This document shows positions 16,710 to 24,670 of a stretch of 64,000 bases of DNA, one piece after another. Each line of letters starts with the position of its first letter. Within the stretch, counting starts at the first letter, position 1. The notes beneath the pieces are model-generated. The model saw nothing but the letters and a program-made list of their open reading frames with translations, was not told where the DNA came from and did not search any database. Position numbers and translations under genes: made by a program. Source of the stretch: Bog-473 sp963777485 (GTDB lineage: Bacteria > Actinomycetota > Acidimicrobiia > Acidimicrobiales > RAAP-2); contig CAVZQP010000003.1 of assembly GCA_963777485.1 (NCBI GenBank), forward strand, positions 124,001-188,000, given 5' to 3'.

Positions 16710-17948
16710 TCAGGCGGGCGTGGCGGCTGAGTAGTTGCGCTGGCCCTGAATCAGCGCGCGGTTCGGCTGCTCGGGCAACTCCAGCAGCGGCTGGCGCACC
16801 TCCGCCAACGTCGGGCCGTACCGATCGGCCAGGGGCGCCAGCGTGTCGAGGTCGAAGTCGTAGAGCGCCGCCGCGTTGGCCCCGAGGATCCGGCGCAGTT
16901 CGTCCTCGGGGACGTCCTGGGTCACCTGCCGCAGGTGCTCGCGCGTGTAGGGCTCGGTGCCCTCGTCGTGCGGGTAGTCGCTCCCCCACATGAAGCGGTC
17001 GGGCGCGATCATGCTGCGCACGTCCATGTCGGCCGGCTTCGGGAAGCTGACGCCCATCCAGACGTTCTGATTGAAGTACTCGGTCGCGGTGCGTGGCAGT
17101 GCCTGGTCCTTCGTGTACTTGAGCTCGCCGATGGAGCCCTTTTGCACGTTCGTGATCACGTAATCCAGGTGGCGGAGCGTCTCGGGCAGCCAGGACGCAC
17201 CGCCCTCGGTAAAGGCGAACTTGAGGCGGGGGAAGCGCTCGAACACGCCCGACAGGATCAGGTGGACCAAGGGCCGCATGCCGTAGAACGCGACCTCGGC
17301 GATCATGAGCATCGGGGTCGCCTGGTAGCGGCCGTAATTTGGGAAACCGGTGCCGGCATGCACGTTGACCGGGACGTCGAGGTCCTGCAGCGTCGCCCAC
17401 AGGCGGTCGTAGTCGGGGTCGTACAGGGGCTTGACCCACGTCACGTCCGGCGGGACGACCGGCAGGAGCACGCCGCCTCGTAGGCCCTGTTCCTTGATCC
17501 ACGTGGCGTCCTCGATCGCGTCGTCGATGTCGTTCAGGAAGATCTGGCCCACTCCGGCGCGCTGGGCCGGGCGGCGAGCGCAGAAGTCGACGAGCCACCG
17601 GTTGTGCGCCCTGATCCCGGCGCGCCGGTGCTCGTAGTCCTCTGGCTTCGGCGGCCCGGCGAAGAGGACGAAGCCCGGGAAGAAGGGCGGCACCGTGTTC
17701 GGGTAGACGACCTCCCCCACCACGCCGTCGGCGAGCTCGTCGGCACTGCGTCGCTCGTCGTCCCAGTTGCGGACCCGCAGGTCGGTGTCGCGAAGGTCCT
17801 TGAACGGGTTCTTGTACTTCGCCCGCCAGGCGTCGAACTCCTCGCGGTACGCCGGGTCCAGGTACTCCCGGTACTGCTCGTGGCTCCCGCCGGCGTGGCA
17901 GTCCGCGGAGATGAGCGTCAGAGGCGCGGTCGATGCAGATGTCGCCAT
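16710..17948 (-). CDS. Amidohydrolase family protein (PF04909), second subfamily
   Basis: 412 aa from ATG 17948; GTG 17963 would add five residues. The metal motif 'ISADCHAGG' lies near the N-terminus. The core reads 'FERFPRLKFAFTEGGASWLPETL', and the C-terminal motif is 'FMWGSDYPHDEGT'. Together with the gene at 20069 it forms a second subfamily ('YREYLDPAYREEF', 'AHNRWL'), distinct from the 3167/15407/24671 group. The operator-like sequence at 17968-17988 lies 20 bp before the start and almost matches the one upstream of the first TetR gene. This suggests common regulation of distant transcription units. No clear Shine-Dalgarno is visible. Confidence 0.86.
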   Translation of the reverse strand: MATSASTAPLTLISADCHAGGSHEQYREYLDPAYREEFDAWRAKYKNPFKDLRDTDLRVRNWDDERRSADELADGVVGEVVYPNTVPPFFPGFVLFAGPPKPEDYEHRRAGIRAHNRWLVDFCARRPAQRAGVGQIFLNDIDDAIEDATWIKEQGLRGGVLLPVVPPDVTWVKPLYDPDYDRLWATLQDLDVPVNVHAGTGFPNYGRYQATPMLMIAEVAFYGMRPLVHLILSGVFERFPRLKFAFTEGGASWLPETLRHLDYVITNVQKGSIGELKYTKDQALPRTATEYFNQNVWMGVSFPKPADMDVRSMIAPDRFMWGSDYPHDEGTEPYTREHLRQVTQDVPEDELRRILGANAAALYDFDLDTLAPLADRYGPTLAEVRQPLLELPEQPNRALIQGQRNYSAATPA

Positions 17949-17967
17949 GGGACCATCGTACACGGAC

Positions 17968-17988
17968 TTAGAACCGGAGTCTAGTTCT
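17968..17988. promoter_or_regulatory. Second copy of the TetR-type operator
   Basis: TTAGAACCGGAGTC followed by TAGTTCT matches the site at 117-137 with two differences over 21 bp, and both keep the TAGA...TCTA arms plus the extra TAGTTCT. It lies 20 bp upstream of the leftward amidohydrolase, overlapping where its promoter must be, and downstream of a leftward SDR gene. The shared site predicts that the TetR at 169-807 also controls this gene. Confidence 0.6.
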
Positions 17989-18016
17989 TATTTCTGGGCC
18001 GCAGAGCGGCCCCGGC

Positions 18017-18886
18017 TCACCCGAAATGCGCCGGCACGGGGAGCTCCCCTGCGGCGAACGCATCGGCGCGCCCCCGGAGCGTGGCGGCGGCGTCGTCGTT
18101 GTCCTTCATGATCACGAACCGCCCGGCGCGGACGCCTTCGACGACGAGTGCCGCCAGCTCGTCGAGCGGCTGCCAGTGCAACTCACGCCCCGCCGAGGAC
18201 GCCATCTCCTCCAGCTTCTCCGGCGTCATCGCCTCGGTCTCGCGGGGACGCTCCCGGGCCAGGGCCGGCGGCCGCGTACGGTCCGAGGTCCACAACCCCG
18301 TCCGCAACAGTCCCCCGGAGGGATAGAACACCGAGGCACCGATGGGCGCGCCCTCCTCGGCCAGCTGTACTGCCAGGCACTCGGTCAGCACGCTCACCGC
18401 CGCCTTGCTGGCGGCGTACACCGAGGCGGACGGCAACGGCGAGATCGGGCCGTCCGACGAGGAGGTGTTCACGACGTGTCCCTCCTCGCCCGCGTCGAGC
18501 ATGCGGGGCACGAAGGTGAGGAGGCCGTTGACGACGCCGGTCACGTTGACGCCGAACACCCAGGCCCAGTCGTTCGGGGTGGTCTGCCAAACCTTCGCGC
18601 TGGGGGCACCGACGCCGGCGTTGTTGCACAGGACGTGGCACGAGCCGAAGCCCTCGTACACGGCGTCGGCCAAGGAGGCCACCGACTCCGCGCTCGTGAC
18701 GTCCGTGCGGTGGACGAGTACCCGGGCCTCGCCGGTGAACTCCTTGGCCACACCCTCGAGCGCCGACGCGTCGACGTCGGCCACGGCGACTCGCATGCCC
18801 TCCCCCAGGAAGGCCCGCACCAGGGCCAGACCGATGCCGCTGGCGCCGCCGGTCACCACGGCCACTTTGTCCTGCAGGTCTTCCAT
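18017..18886 (-). CDS. Short-chain dehydrogenase/reductase (SDR)
   Basis: 289 aa. The cofactor motif is TGGASGIG (residues 13-20), the NNAG motif is at about 90-93 ('CNNAGVGAPS'), catalytic Ser lies in 'NTSSSDGP' and Tyr/Lys in 'YAASKAAVS'. An Asp after the second strand ('VADVDASALEG') favours NAD(H) over NADPH. It would oxidise or reduce an alcohol/ketone of the substrate or a CoA intermediate. A good ribosome site (GGGGAGAG) precedes ATG 18886. It is divergent from the Rieske gene at 18995, so the two oxidoreductases share a 108-bp control region. Confidence 0.88.
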   Translation of the reverse strand: MEDLQDKVAVVTGGASGIGLALVRAFLGEGMRVAVADVDASALEGVAKEFTGEARVLVHRTDVTSAESVASLADAVYEGFGSCHVLCNNAGVGAPSAKVWQTTPNDWAWVFGVNVTGVVNGLLTFVPRMLDAGEEGHVVNTSSSDGPISPLPSASVYAASKAAVSVLTECLAVQLAEEGAPIGASVFYPSGGLLRTGLWTSDRTRPPALARERPRETEAMTPEKLEEMASSAGRELHWQPLDELAALVVEGVRAGRFVIMKDNDDAAATLRGRADAFAAGELPVPAHFG

Positions 18887-18902
18887 CACGCTCTCCCCTT
18901 CT

Positions 18903-18935
18903 TGACAGTCAAAGCCGGAGCAGTTTTGATAATAG
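18903..18935. promoter_or_regulatory. Divergent promoter region with a TTGACAGTCAA palindrome
   Basis: TTGACA (18903-18908) is a -35-like hexamer and GATAAT (18928-18933) a -10-like hexamer for the rightward Rieske gene, with a slightly long 19-bp spacer. TTGACAGTCAA (18903-18913) is also a perfect palindrome and may be an operator. On the opposite strand TATTAT, read from the same AT-rich patch, could serve the SDR gene. Confidence 0.45.
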
Positions 18936-18994
18936 ATACGGAAATGTGGACGGGGCAACGGCCCTGCTACAGCCCGACCGCCTAGGGGGTGGCC

Positions 18995-20032
18995 ATGACC
19001 GACGTTCGGACCGAGGACGAGGCGATCAAGGGGAGGATGGGCATACAGCCCGGAGCGGGCATGCCGCGGCGGCTCGACCTGATCGGTGACCCGTCGGTCC
19101 GCGCCCACGTCCGCAGCGAACCCGGCCCGCGTTTCCCGTTCCCGATCCCGAACGGCTGGTTCATCGTGGCCGCGTCGAGCGACGTGGCAACGGGCGCCGT
19201 CCAGCCCTTGCACTACTTCGGACGCGACCTCGTTCTCTTCCGCACCGAGAGCGGGGTGACGCGGGTCACATCCGCCTACTGCGCCCATCTGGGTGCGCAT
19301 CTGGGCGTCGGCGGCACCGTCCGCGGCGAGGTCCTCCAGTGCCCGTTCCACGGCTGGTGTTACGACGGCGAGAGCGGGAAGTGCGCCGACATCCCCTACG
19401 GCTCGGGAAAGATCCCGACTCAGGCCGCCGTCCGCGCCTATCCCACCCTGGAGCGCAACGGCATGGTGTGGGCCTGGCATCACCTCGGGGGCAAGCCGCC
19501 GTTCTACGACGTGCCCGAGGTGCCGGAGCTCTCCGACCCCGGGTGGAGCGACCCGTACACCGCCGCGTTCACGATCCAAACCTGCTGTCAGGAGATGGCC
19601 GAGAACAACCACGACGCCGTGCACTTCCAGTTCGTGCACGGCACCCCGGCCATCCCCGAACAGGAGATGTTCATCGACGGCTGCTACAAGCGCGCCACGA
19701 GCATGGACGGGTTCTTCGTGCGCGAGACCTTCGGCCTCGGGCTGGGGGTCCTGCGCATGACGAGCACCATGACGTTCCTCACTTCGACCACGCCGATCGA
19801 CGAGGAACAGGTCCTGGTCCGCTGGATCTTCACTGCGCCGAAGAGCGCGGGCCCCGACGCGGCCCAGAAGATCGCTGAGTCGTTCCTGGGCGGCCTGAGC
19901 CAGGACATCCCGATCTGGGAGAACAAGCGCTACGTCGAACGGCCCGTGCTCATGAAGGAAGAGCGGACCATCCTCGACCACCGCGCCTGGTGCACGCAGT
20001 TCTATTCGGAGCCCGCGGACGCCATCGACTGA
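18995..20032 (+). CDS. Rieske [2Fe-2S] ring-hydroxylating oxygenase, alpha-type subunit (KshA-like)
   Basis: 345 aa. The Rieske cluster motif C-x-H ... C-x2-H is present as 'CAHLGAHLG' and 'CPFHGWCYDG' (about residues 92-122). The mononuclear iron motif D-x2-H-x4-H appears as 'NNHDAVHFQFVHG' (about 205-217). This is the architecture of single-component terminal oxygenases such as KshA (3-ketosteroid 9-alpha-hydroxylase) and other steroid/terpenoid hydroxylases. It adds hydroxyl groups at inactive ring carbons using O2 and electrons from a ferredoxin reductase, which is not encoded nearby. AGGGGG at 18984-18989 supports ATG 18995 rather than GTG 18989. It is followed by an amidohydrolase and a TetR gene in the same direction. 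Confidence 0.88.
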   Translation: MTDVRTEDEAIKGRMGIQPGAGMPRRLDLIGDPSVRAHVRSEPGPRFPFPIPNGWFIVAASSDVATGAVQPLHYFGRDLVLFRTESGVTRVTSAYCAHLGAHLGVGGTVRGEVLQCPFHGWCYDGESGKCADIPYGSGKIPTQAAVRAYPTLERNGMVWAWHHLGGKPPFYDVPEVPELSDPGWSDPYTAAFTIQTCCQEMAENNHDAVHFQFVHGTPAIPEQEMFIDGCYKRATSMDGFFVRETFGLGLGVLRMTSTMTFLTSTTPIDEEQVLVRWIFTAPKSAGPDAAQKIAESFLGGLSQDIPIWENKRYVERPVLMKEERTILDHRAWCTQFYSEPADAID

Positions 20033-20068
20033 ACCGTCCGCGGCGACGCGAAGAAAGAGGAACGACCA

Positions 20069-21298
20069 ATGACCGGACACAACGACAGCAGCCCCCGCTA
20101 CCTGGTGATCTCATCGGACACGCACGCCGGCCCCCCGGCCGAGCGCTACCGCGACTACCTCGACCCGAAGTACCGAGCGGCCTTCGATGCCGACCTGGCC
20201 ATGACGCTGGAAATGAACAAGGCCCGCGCCGCGCAGAGCGACGCGGCCGCCTTCGAGGCGAAGTGGGAGGCCGAGACCGGGGACGGCGGCCGGCGGGCCT
20301 CGTGGGACCCGGCGGTGCGCGACGACGAGCTCGACAAGGAGGGCGTGGCCGCCGAGGTGATCTTCCCCGATGCCGACGTGCTTGGCGGCGGTGCGTCGGC
20401 GCCGTTCCACGCCGGCCTCGGATCTGCGGGCGACCTCGACGGCGAGTTGGTCATGGCGGGCGCCCAGGCGCACAACCGCTGGCTCGAAGAGCTCTGCGCC
20501 GCGAGCCCCGAGCGTCGATGCGGCGTGGCCACCGTGCCGATCCTCCACGACATCGATGCCGCCGTGGCCGAGATAGAGCGGCTGGCGGCGGCCGGGTTCC
20601 GGGCGATCCTGATTCCGACGCTGTGGGTCGACAAGCCGTCGTACAACGACCTGCGCTACGAACCGGTCTGGTCGGCCTGCGAGGCCAACGGCATGGTGGT
20701 GCACGTCCATTCGGGTGGCGCGTCGCGCGACATTTCCATGCTGGCGCCGGGCCTGATCGCCATCTACGCAACCGAGGCGTGGTGGTGGGCGGCCCGCCCG
20801 TTGTGGGCACTCCTCTGGGGAGGCGTCTTCGAGCGCCATCCCGGCCTGCGCTTCGCCATCACCGAAGACGGCGCCTGGTGGCTCCCGGGCATCGTGAGCC
20901 GCATGGACGAGAAGTACGTGGGCGGGCACAACACCGAGAAACTCGGCAACGCGTTCACCTCGACAATCTCGAAGAAGCCGAGCGAGTTCTTCGGGACCAA
21001 CGTCTTCGTTGGCGCGTCGACGCCGAGCACCGAGGAGATCGAGCGCCGCCACGAGATTGGCGTCCATGCCTTCATGTGGGGCAACGACTTCCCGCACCCC
21101 GAGGGCACCTGGCCCCACACGCGCAAGGCGATCACCGAGGCGTTCGCCGACGTACCGCCGGACGAGGCGACCCGCATGCTGGGTGCGAACGCCGCCGCGG
21201 TCTACCGGTTCGACGTCGAGAAGCTGCAGCCGATTGCCGCGCGCATCGGACCGTCACAAACAGATGTGCACGGGGCGTCGGCGATGGTGGCGACCTGA
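20069..21298 (+). CDS. Amidohydrolase family protein (PF04909), second subfamily
   Basis: 409 aa; paralogue of the gene at 16710. The N-terminal motif is 'ISSDTHAGPPAERYRDYLDP', the middle 'AHNRWLEELCAASPERR' and 'FERHPGLRFAITEDGAWWLP', and the C-terminal motif 'FMWGNDFPHPEGTWP'. It lies 36 bp after the Rieske oxygenase gene with AAAGAGGA as the ribosome site, so the two form an operon. A hydrolase or decarboxylase acting on the oxygenase product, or on a later ring-opened product, is plausible. The stop overlaps the next ATG by one base (TGATG), giving translational coupling to the TetR gene. Confidence 0.87.
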   Translation: MTGHNDSSPRYLVISSDTHAGPPAERYRDYLDPKYRAAFDADLAMTLEMNKARAAQSDAAAFEAKWEAETGDGGRRASWDPAVRDDELDKEGVAAEVIFPDADVLGGGASAPFHAGLGSAGDLDGELVMAGAQAHNRWLEELCAASPERRCGVATVPILHDIDAAVAEIERLAAAGFRAILIPTLWVDKPSYNDLRYEPVWSACEANGMVVHVHSGGASRDISMLAPGLIAIYATEAWWWAARPLWALLWGGVFERHPGLRFAITEDGAWWLPGIVSRMDEKYVGGHNTEKLGNAFTSTISKKPSEFFGTNVFVGASTPSTEEIERRHEIGVHAFMWGNDFPHPEGTWPHTRKAITEAFADVPPDEATRMLGANAAAVYRFDVEKLQPIAARIGPSQTDVHGASAMVAT

Positions 21299-22035
21299 TG
21301 CCGGCGGGCAAAGTCGGGCGTCCGGCCCGCATCGATCGCACCGCCATCGCAGAGGCCGTGCTCGACCTCGGGCTCGACGGCATCTCCATGAAGGCAGTCG
21401 CCGACCACCTGGGCGTCAGCGTGGCCGGCCTCTACCACCACGTCGCCAACCGGCGTGAGCTGCTCGTGCTGGCCGCCGAGCATTCGCTATCCCGCGTCGT
21501 CACTCCTGAGGACACCGGCCAGCACTGGGACGAGTGGCTGCGCGAGTGGGCCCGTCACGTCTACCGCTCCTTCGTGGAGGAGCCCGAGATCCTGGTGCAG
21601 TACATGAGCGGCGGGCTGCGGTGGGACGCCATGGGCGACGTGGTCGACTCGGTCATCCGGGTTCTCGGCCGCGCCGGCTTCGACCCCATCGAGGCCCTGG
21701 ACGCGTTCGACACGGCGGCGCAGTGCGCGGTCGGTGCTGCCGCGCACGAGATCCGCGGGCGCGCCGCCGCGGAGGAGGGACGTTCGCTCCTCGCCGAGCT
21801 GCACCGAATGGTCGCCGCGCGCCCACCGGACGAACTGGTCGGCCTCCGCGCGCTGCTCGACCTGCCGCCCATTCGCACTACGCCTCACTTCGAGGACCAT
21901 CTGACGACGGTCCTCGTCGGGGTCGCGGTGCGGCGGGGGGAGGACTGGAAGCCCGTCGCCGAAAGGGGCACGCACGCCCCGGCCTCGGAGGAGGCCGGCC
22001 CCTCGCCTCGCCGGCCCGACAGGCTGACCGCCTGA
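21298..22035 (+). CDS. TetR/AcrR family transcriptional regulator
   Basis: 245 aa. The N-terminal helix-turn-helix is 'ISMKAVADHLGVSVAGLYHHVANRRELL' (about residues 25-52). The C-terminal part resembles the TetR_C tetracycline-repressor-like regulatory domain in length. The start at ATG 21298 overlaps the amidohydrolase stop, so the regulator is made with the Rieske/amidohydrolase pair and probably feeds back on them. The last ~30 residues ('HAPASEEAGPSPRRPDRLTA') are disordered. It converges with the thiolase gene, 10 bp apart. A much longer reading frame to the left is an artefact of overlapping coding. Confidence 0.85.
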   Translation: MPAGKVGRPARIDRTAIAEAVLDLGLDGISMKAVADHLGVSVAGLYHHVANRRELLVLAAEHSLSRVVTPEDTGQHWDEWLREWARHVYRSFVEEPEILVQYMSGGLRWDAMGDVVDSVIRVLGRAGFDPIEALDAFDTAAQCAVGAAAHEIRGRAAAEEGRSLLAELHRMVAARPPDELVGLRALLDLPPIRTTPHFEDHLTTVLVGVAVRRGEDWKPVAERGTHAPASEEAGPSPRRPDRLTA

Positions 22036-22045
22036 GGAGGACGAC

Positions 22046-23254
22046 TCAGCCCGCGGCGGCCGGGCCTTGCGTGCCCAGGATGGAGACGAAAGAGACCATC
22101 TCGCCCGGGTAGCCGCCCAGGTTGTGTGTCAGCGCGAGGTTCCGCTTCCCGTAGGTCGAAATGCGGCGCTCCTCGGGGGCCTCGCCCCGCAGCTGCAGCC
22201 AGGCCTCGAACATCATGCGGAGGCCGGACGCGCCGACGGGGTGCCCGAAGCTCTTGAGGCCCCCGTCGGGGTTCACCGGGAGCTCACCGTCGCGCTCGAA
22301 CGTGCCGGCGAGTTCCTCCTTCCAGGCGCTGCCCCGTTCGCTGAAGCCGAGGTCCTCCATCAGCACGAGCTCGGTCGGCGTGAAGCAGTCGTGGACCTCC
22401 GCCATCGCCAGCTGGGCGCGCGGGTCGGTGATGCCGGCCTGGCGGTAGGCCTCCTGCGCGGAGAGCACCACCTCGGGAAACGTGGTGTAGTCGTAGTCGG
22501 GGTCGCTCACGCCGCTGCCGTCGCCAACGATGAACGAAAGTGCCTTCACGTAGAGCGGGTGCTCGGTGTAGCGGTGGGCGTCCTCGGCCCGGACGACCAC
22601 GGCAGCCGCCGCTCCGTCGGCGACCCCGGCGCAGTCGAACACCGAGAGCTCCCCGGCGATGCGCGGCATGGCGAGCAGCTGCTCGACACCCATCTCCTTG
22701 CGGAACTGCGCTCGCGGATTGCGTGCGCCGTTGGCATGGTTCTTCGAGGCGATGCGCGCCAGAGCCTGCTTCACCTGGTCGACGTCGATGCCGTAGCGCT
22801 TGGCGTAGGCGGGGACGATCATGGAGTACATGGCGGCGGCAGTGACCGTCCGGTTCGTCCCGTCGCTCGGCACCGGGAACGCATTGGCGCCCTGGAAGCC
22901 CGAGTCCTTGAGCTTCTCCACCCCGAGCGCCATCGCGACGTCATAGGCCCCGCTCGAGACTGCGTAGGCCGCCTGGCGCAGCGCCTCCGACCCCGACGCG
23001 CAGAAGTTCTCGACCCGTGTGACCGGCTTGTCCTTCACCCGCAGTGGCCGCGCCAGCACGAGGCCGCTCATGCCCGACTGGGCGGTGCCCAGCCAATAGG
23101 CGTCCACGTCGGCGCGACCGACGCCGGCCGAGTCGAACGCGCCCTCGGCCGCCTGTAGCACGAGGTCGTCCGTCCCCATGGCCCAGTGCTCGCCGAACTT
23201 CGTGCACGCCATGCCGACGATGGCGACCTTGTCGGTGATCCCGTGCGAGCCCAT
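22046..23254 (-). CDS. Thiolase-family protein (SCP-x/Ltp2-type acetyl-CoA acetyltransferase or aldolase)
   Basis: 402 aa. Thiolase-fold landmarks are Cys in 'VENFCASGSEALRQAAYAV' (about 83-101), 'AEVHDCFTPTELVLME' (about 290-305) and 'KSFGHPVGASGLRMMFEAW' (about 335-353). The arrangement resembles the SCP-x/lipid-transfer-protein branch, which includes steroid side-chain thiolases and the Ltp2 retro-aldolase. Partners of this branch often carry a DUF35 OB-fold, and the gene immediately upstream ends in exactly such a domain. Its ATG overlaps that gene's stop (TGATG), so the two proteins are probably made in equal amounts and form a complex. It would cleave a beta-keto or beta-hydroxy acyl-CoA. 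Confidence 0.88.
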   Translation of the reverse strand: MGSHGITDKVAIVGMACTKFGEHWAMGTDDLVLQAAEGAFDSAGVGRADVDAYWLGTAQSGMSGLVLARPLRVKDKPVTRVENFCASGSEALRQAAYAVSSGAYDVAMALGVEKLKDSGFQGANAFPVPSDGTNRTVTAAAMYSMIVPAYAKRYGIDVDQVKQALARIASKNHANGARNPRAQFRKEMGVEQLLAMPRIAGELSVFDCAGVADGAAAAVVVRAEDAHRYTEHPLYVKALSFIVGDGSGVSDPDYDYTTFPEVVLSAQEAYRQAGITDPRAQLAMAEVHDCFTPTELVLMEDLGFSERGSAWKEELAGTFERDGELPVNPDGGLKSFGHPVGASGLRMMFEAWLQLRGEAPEERRISTYGKRNLALTHNLGGYPGEMVSFVSILGTQGPAAAG

Positions 23255-24645
23255 CAGTCATCGCCTCCCCGGCACGGCCGCGCCTTCCAGAAGTAATTGT
23301 GGATCCCGTCCGCGGTCGAGAGCCGCCGGAACGTCATTTCGACCCGGTCCCCGACCGCGACCTGATCGGCATCGACGTCGGTCAGCTCGACCGGGAGACG
23401 CCCACCTCCATCGAAGTCCACCACGGCGAAGACCATCGGCGGGCTCGGCGTGTACGAGAGCCGGTCGATGGTGAACGTGGCGACGGTGCCGCGCGCATCG
23501 GCCATGGGCTCGAGCTCGCCCTCGTCGGGCAGTGGTGGCAGATGCATGCTGCCATCGGAAGACCGGGAGCCCTCGAACCCGAACTTCCATGGCACCGACC
23601 GCCCCGCCGCTGACGACGATGTCCGCGGCGGCTCGGGACGGCGGGGCGGCTCGATGGGCAGGATGCCGCGCCACGCCAAGTAGCGGCCGTAGGAGACGGG
23701 CCCCCCGGCACCGACCTGCGACGCCACGCTCGCGCCGGCAGCACGCGCCTCCACGAGTGCACCGGTCGTGCGCAAAGCGACCGCCTCGGCCCCGTCGGCC
23801 AGCGTGAGCAGCACGATCGTCCGTCCCGCCTCTGCCCGCTCCAACAAGTCGGCCAGTAGCAAGAAGGGATGCGCCGCGCCCGTGTTCCCGACCGCGGGTG
23901 TCACGTCGTCGACCACCCTGTCGGCCGCGACACCGGAGCGCTGGGCCACCGCCCTGCTCGCACGCCCGTGCGTGCCGGTCACGATGAGGTGGTCCACATC
24001 CTCGGGCCCGATGCCGGCGGCCTTCCAGAGACGGTCCAACGCGTCGGCGCCGAGCTCGCCGTAGCGCACCTCGCCGAAGCGCTCCTCCCACACCCTTGAA
24101 CGTGACTCGCCCGGGACCCGCCAACGGTCCACAAACTCTCCCGTCACCGAGATCCAGGAACCGAGCTCGGCCACGACGTCCCCGTCCGTGTCGCTGCCGA
24201 CCACCAGCGCGGCCGCGCCGTCGCCGAAGAACGACTCGTCGGGGCCGCCGGCGAGGCCGGAGCGCAGGTCGGCCGCCACCGCGAGTGCAGGCCCGTTCTG
24301 GGACGCGGCGGCCCGCAGCGCGCCCAGAGCGCCGCGCACCGAGCCGACGAGGTCGTACGCACCGCACTCCCCGGGGAGTCGCAGCGCCGCCTGCAGCACC
24401 GTGGCATTCGTCTTGTCGAGGTAGGGCGGAGCGACCGTGGCGAACCAGATGGACTCGATTGGGGCGTCGGGTGCCCGCCGCCGCGCCACCCGTGCTGCCT
24501 CCACCGCCATCGTCGTGGCGTCCTCGTCGAAGGAGGCGACCGACCGTGTCCCCTTGCGCCCGCCGCCACCGGCCACGTCGGCCACCGTCGACAGGTCGAG
24601 GCGCCGGTAAGGGAGGTACCCGCCGAACCCAATGATCCCGTGCAC
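23254..24645 (-). CDS. HMG-CoA-synthase-like thiolase-fold protein fused to DUF35 OB-fold
   Basis: 463 aa. The N-terminal part (about 1-320) has the HMG-CoA synthase/KAS III-like pattern ('GIIGFGGYLPYRRLD', 'DEDATTMAVEAARVA', 'ESFFGDGAAALVVG', 'VGNTGAAHPFLLLADLL'). The C-terminal ~130 residues (about 330-463) are a DUF35-type zinc-ribbon/OB-fold ('MADARGTVATFTIDRLSYTP...VGDRVEMTFRRL'). The motif expected to hold the nucleophilic Cys reads 'CGAYDLVGSVRGALGALRAA', with Ser or Val where Cys is usual, so condensation activity is doubtful. GTG 24645 is chosen from the conserved N-terminus; TACACT lies 8 nt upstream and no ribosome site is seen, suggesting a leaderless message. It is coupled to the thiolase gene downstream. 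Confidence 0.8.
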   Translation of the reverse strand: MHGIIGFGGYLPYRRLDLSTVADVAGGGGRKGTRSVASFDEDATTMAVEAARVARRRAPDAPIESIWFATVAPPYLDKTNATVLQAALRLPGECGAYDLVGSVRGALGALRAAASQNGPALAVAADLRSGLAGGPDESFFGDGAAALVVGSDTDGDVVAELGSWISVTGEFVDRWRVPGESRSRVWEERFGEVRYGELGADALDRLWKAAGIGPEDVDHLIVTGTHGRASRAVAQRSGVAADRVVDDVTPAVGNTGAAHPFLLLADLLERAEAGRTIVLLTLADGAEAVALRTTGALVEARAAGASVASQVGAGGPVSYGRYLAWRGILPIEPPRRPEPPRTSSSAAGRSVPWKFGFEGSRSSDGSMHLPPLPDEGELEPMADARGTVATFTIDRLSYTPSPPMVFAVVDFDGGGRLPVELTDVDADQVAVGDRVEMTFRRLSTADGIHNYFWKARPCRGGDD

Positions 24646-24670
24646 GACCGCAGAGTGTATGGCGGTCTGC

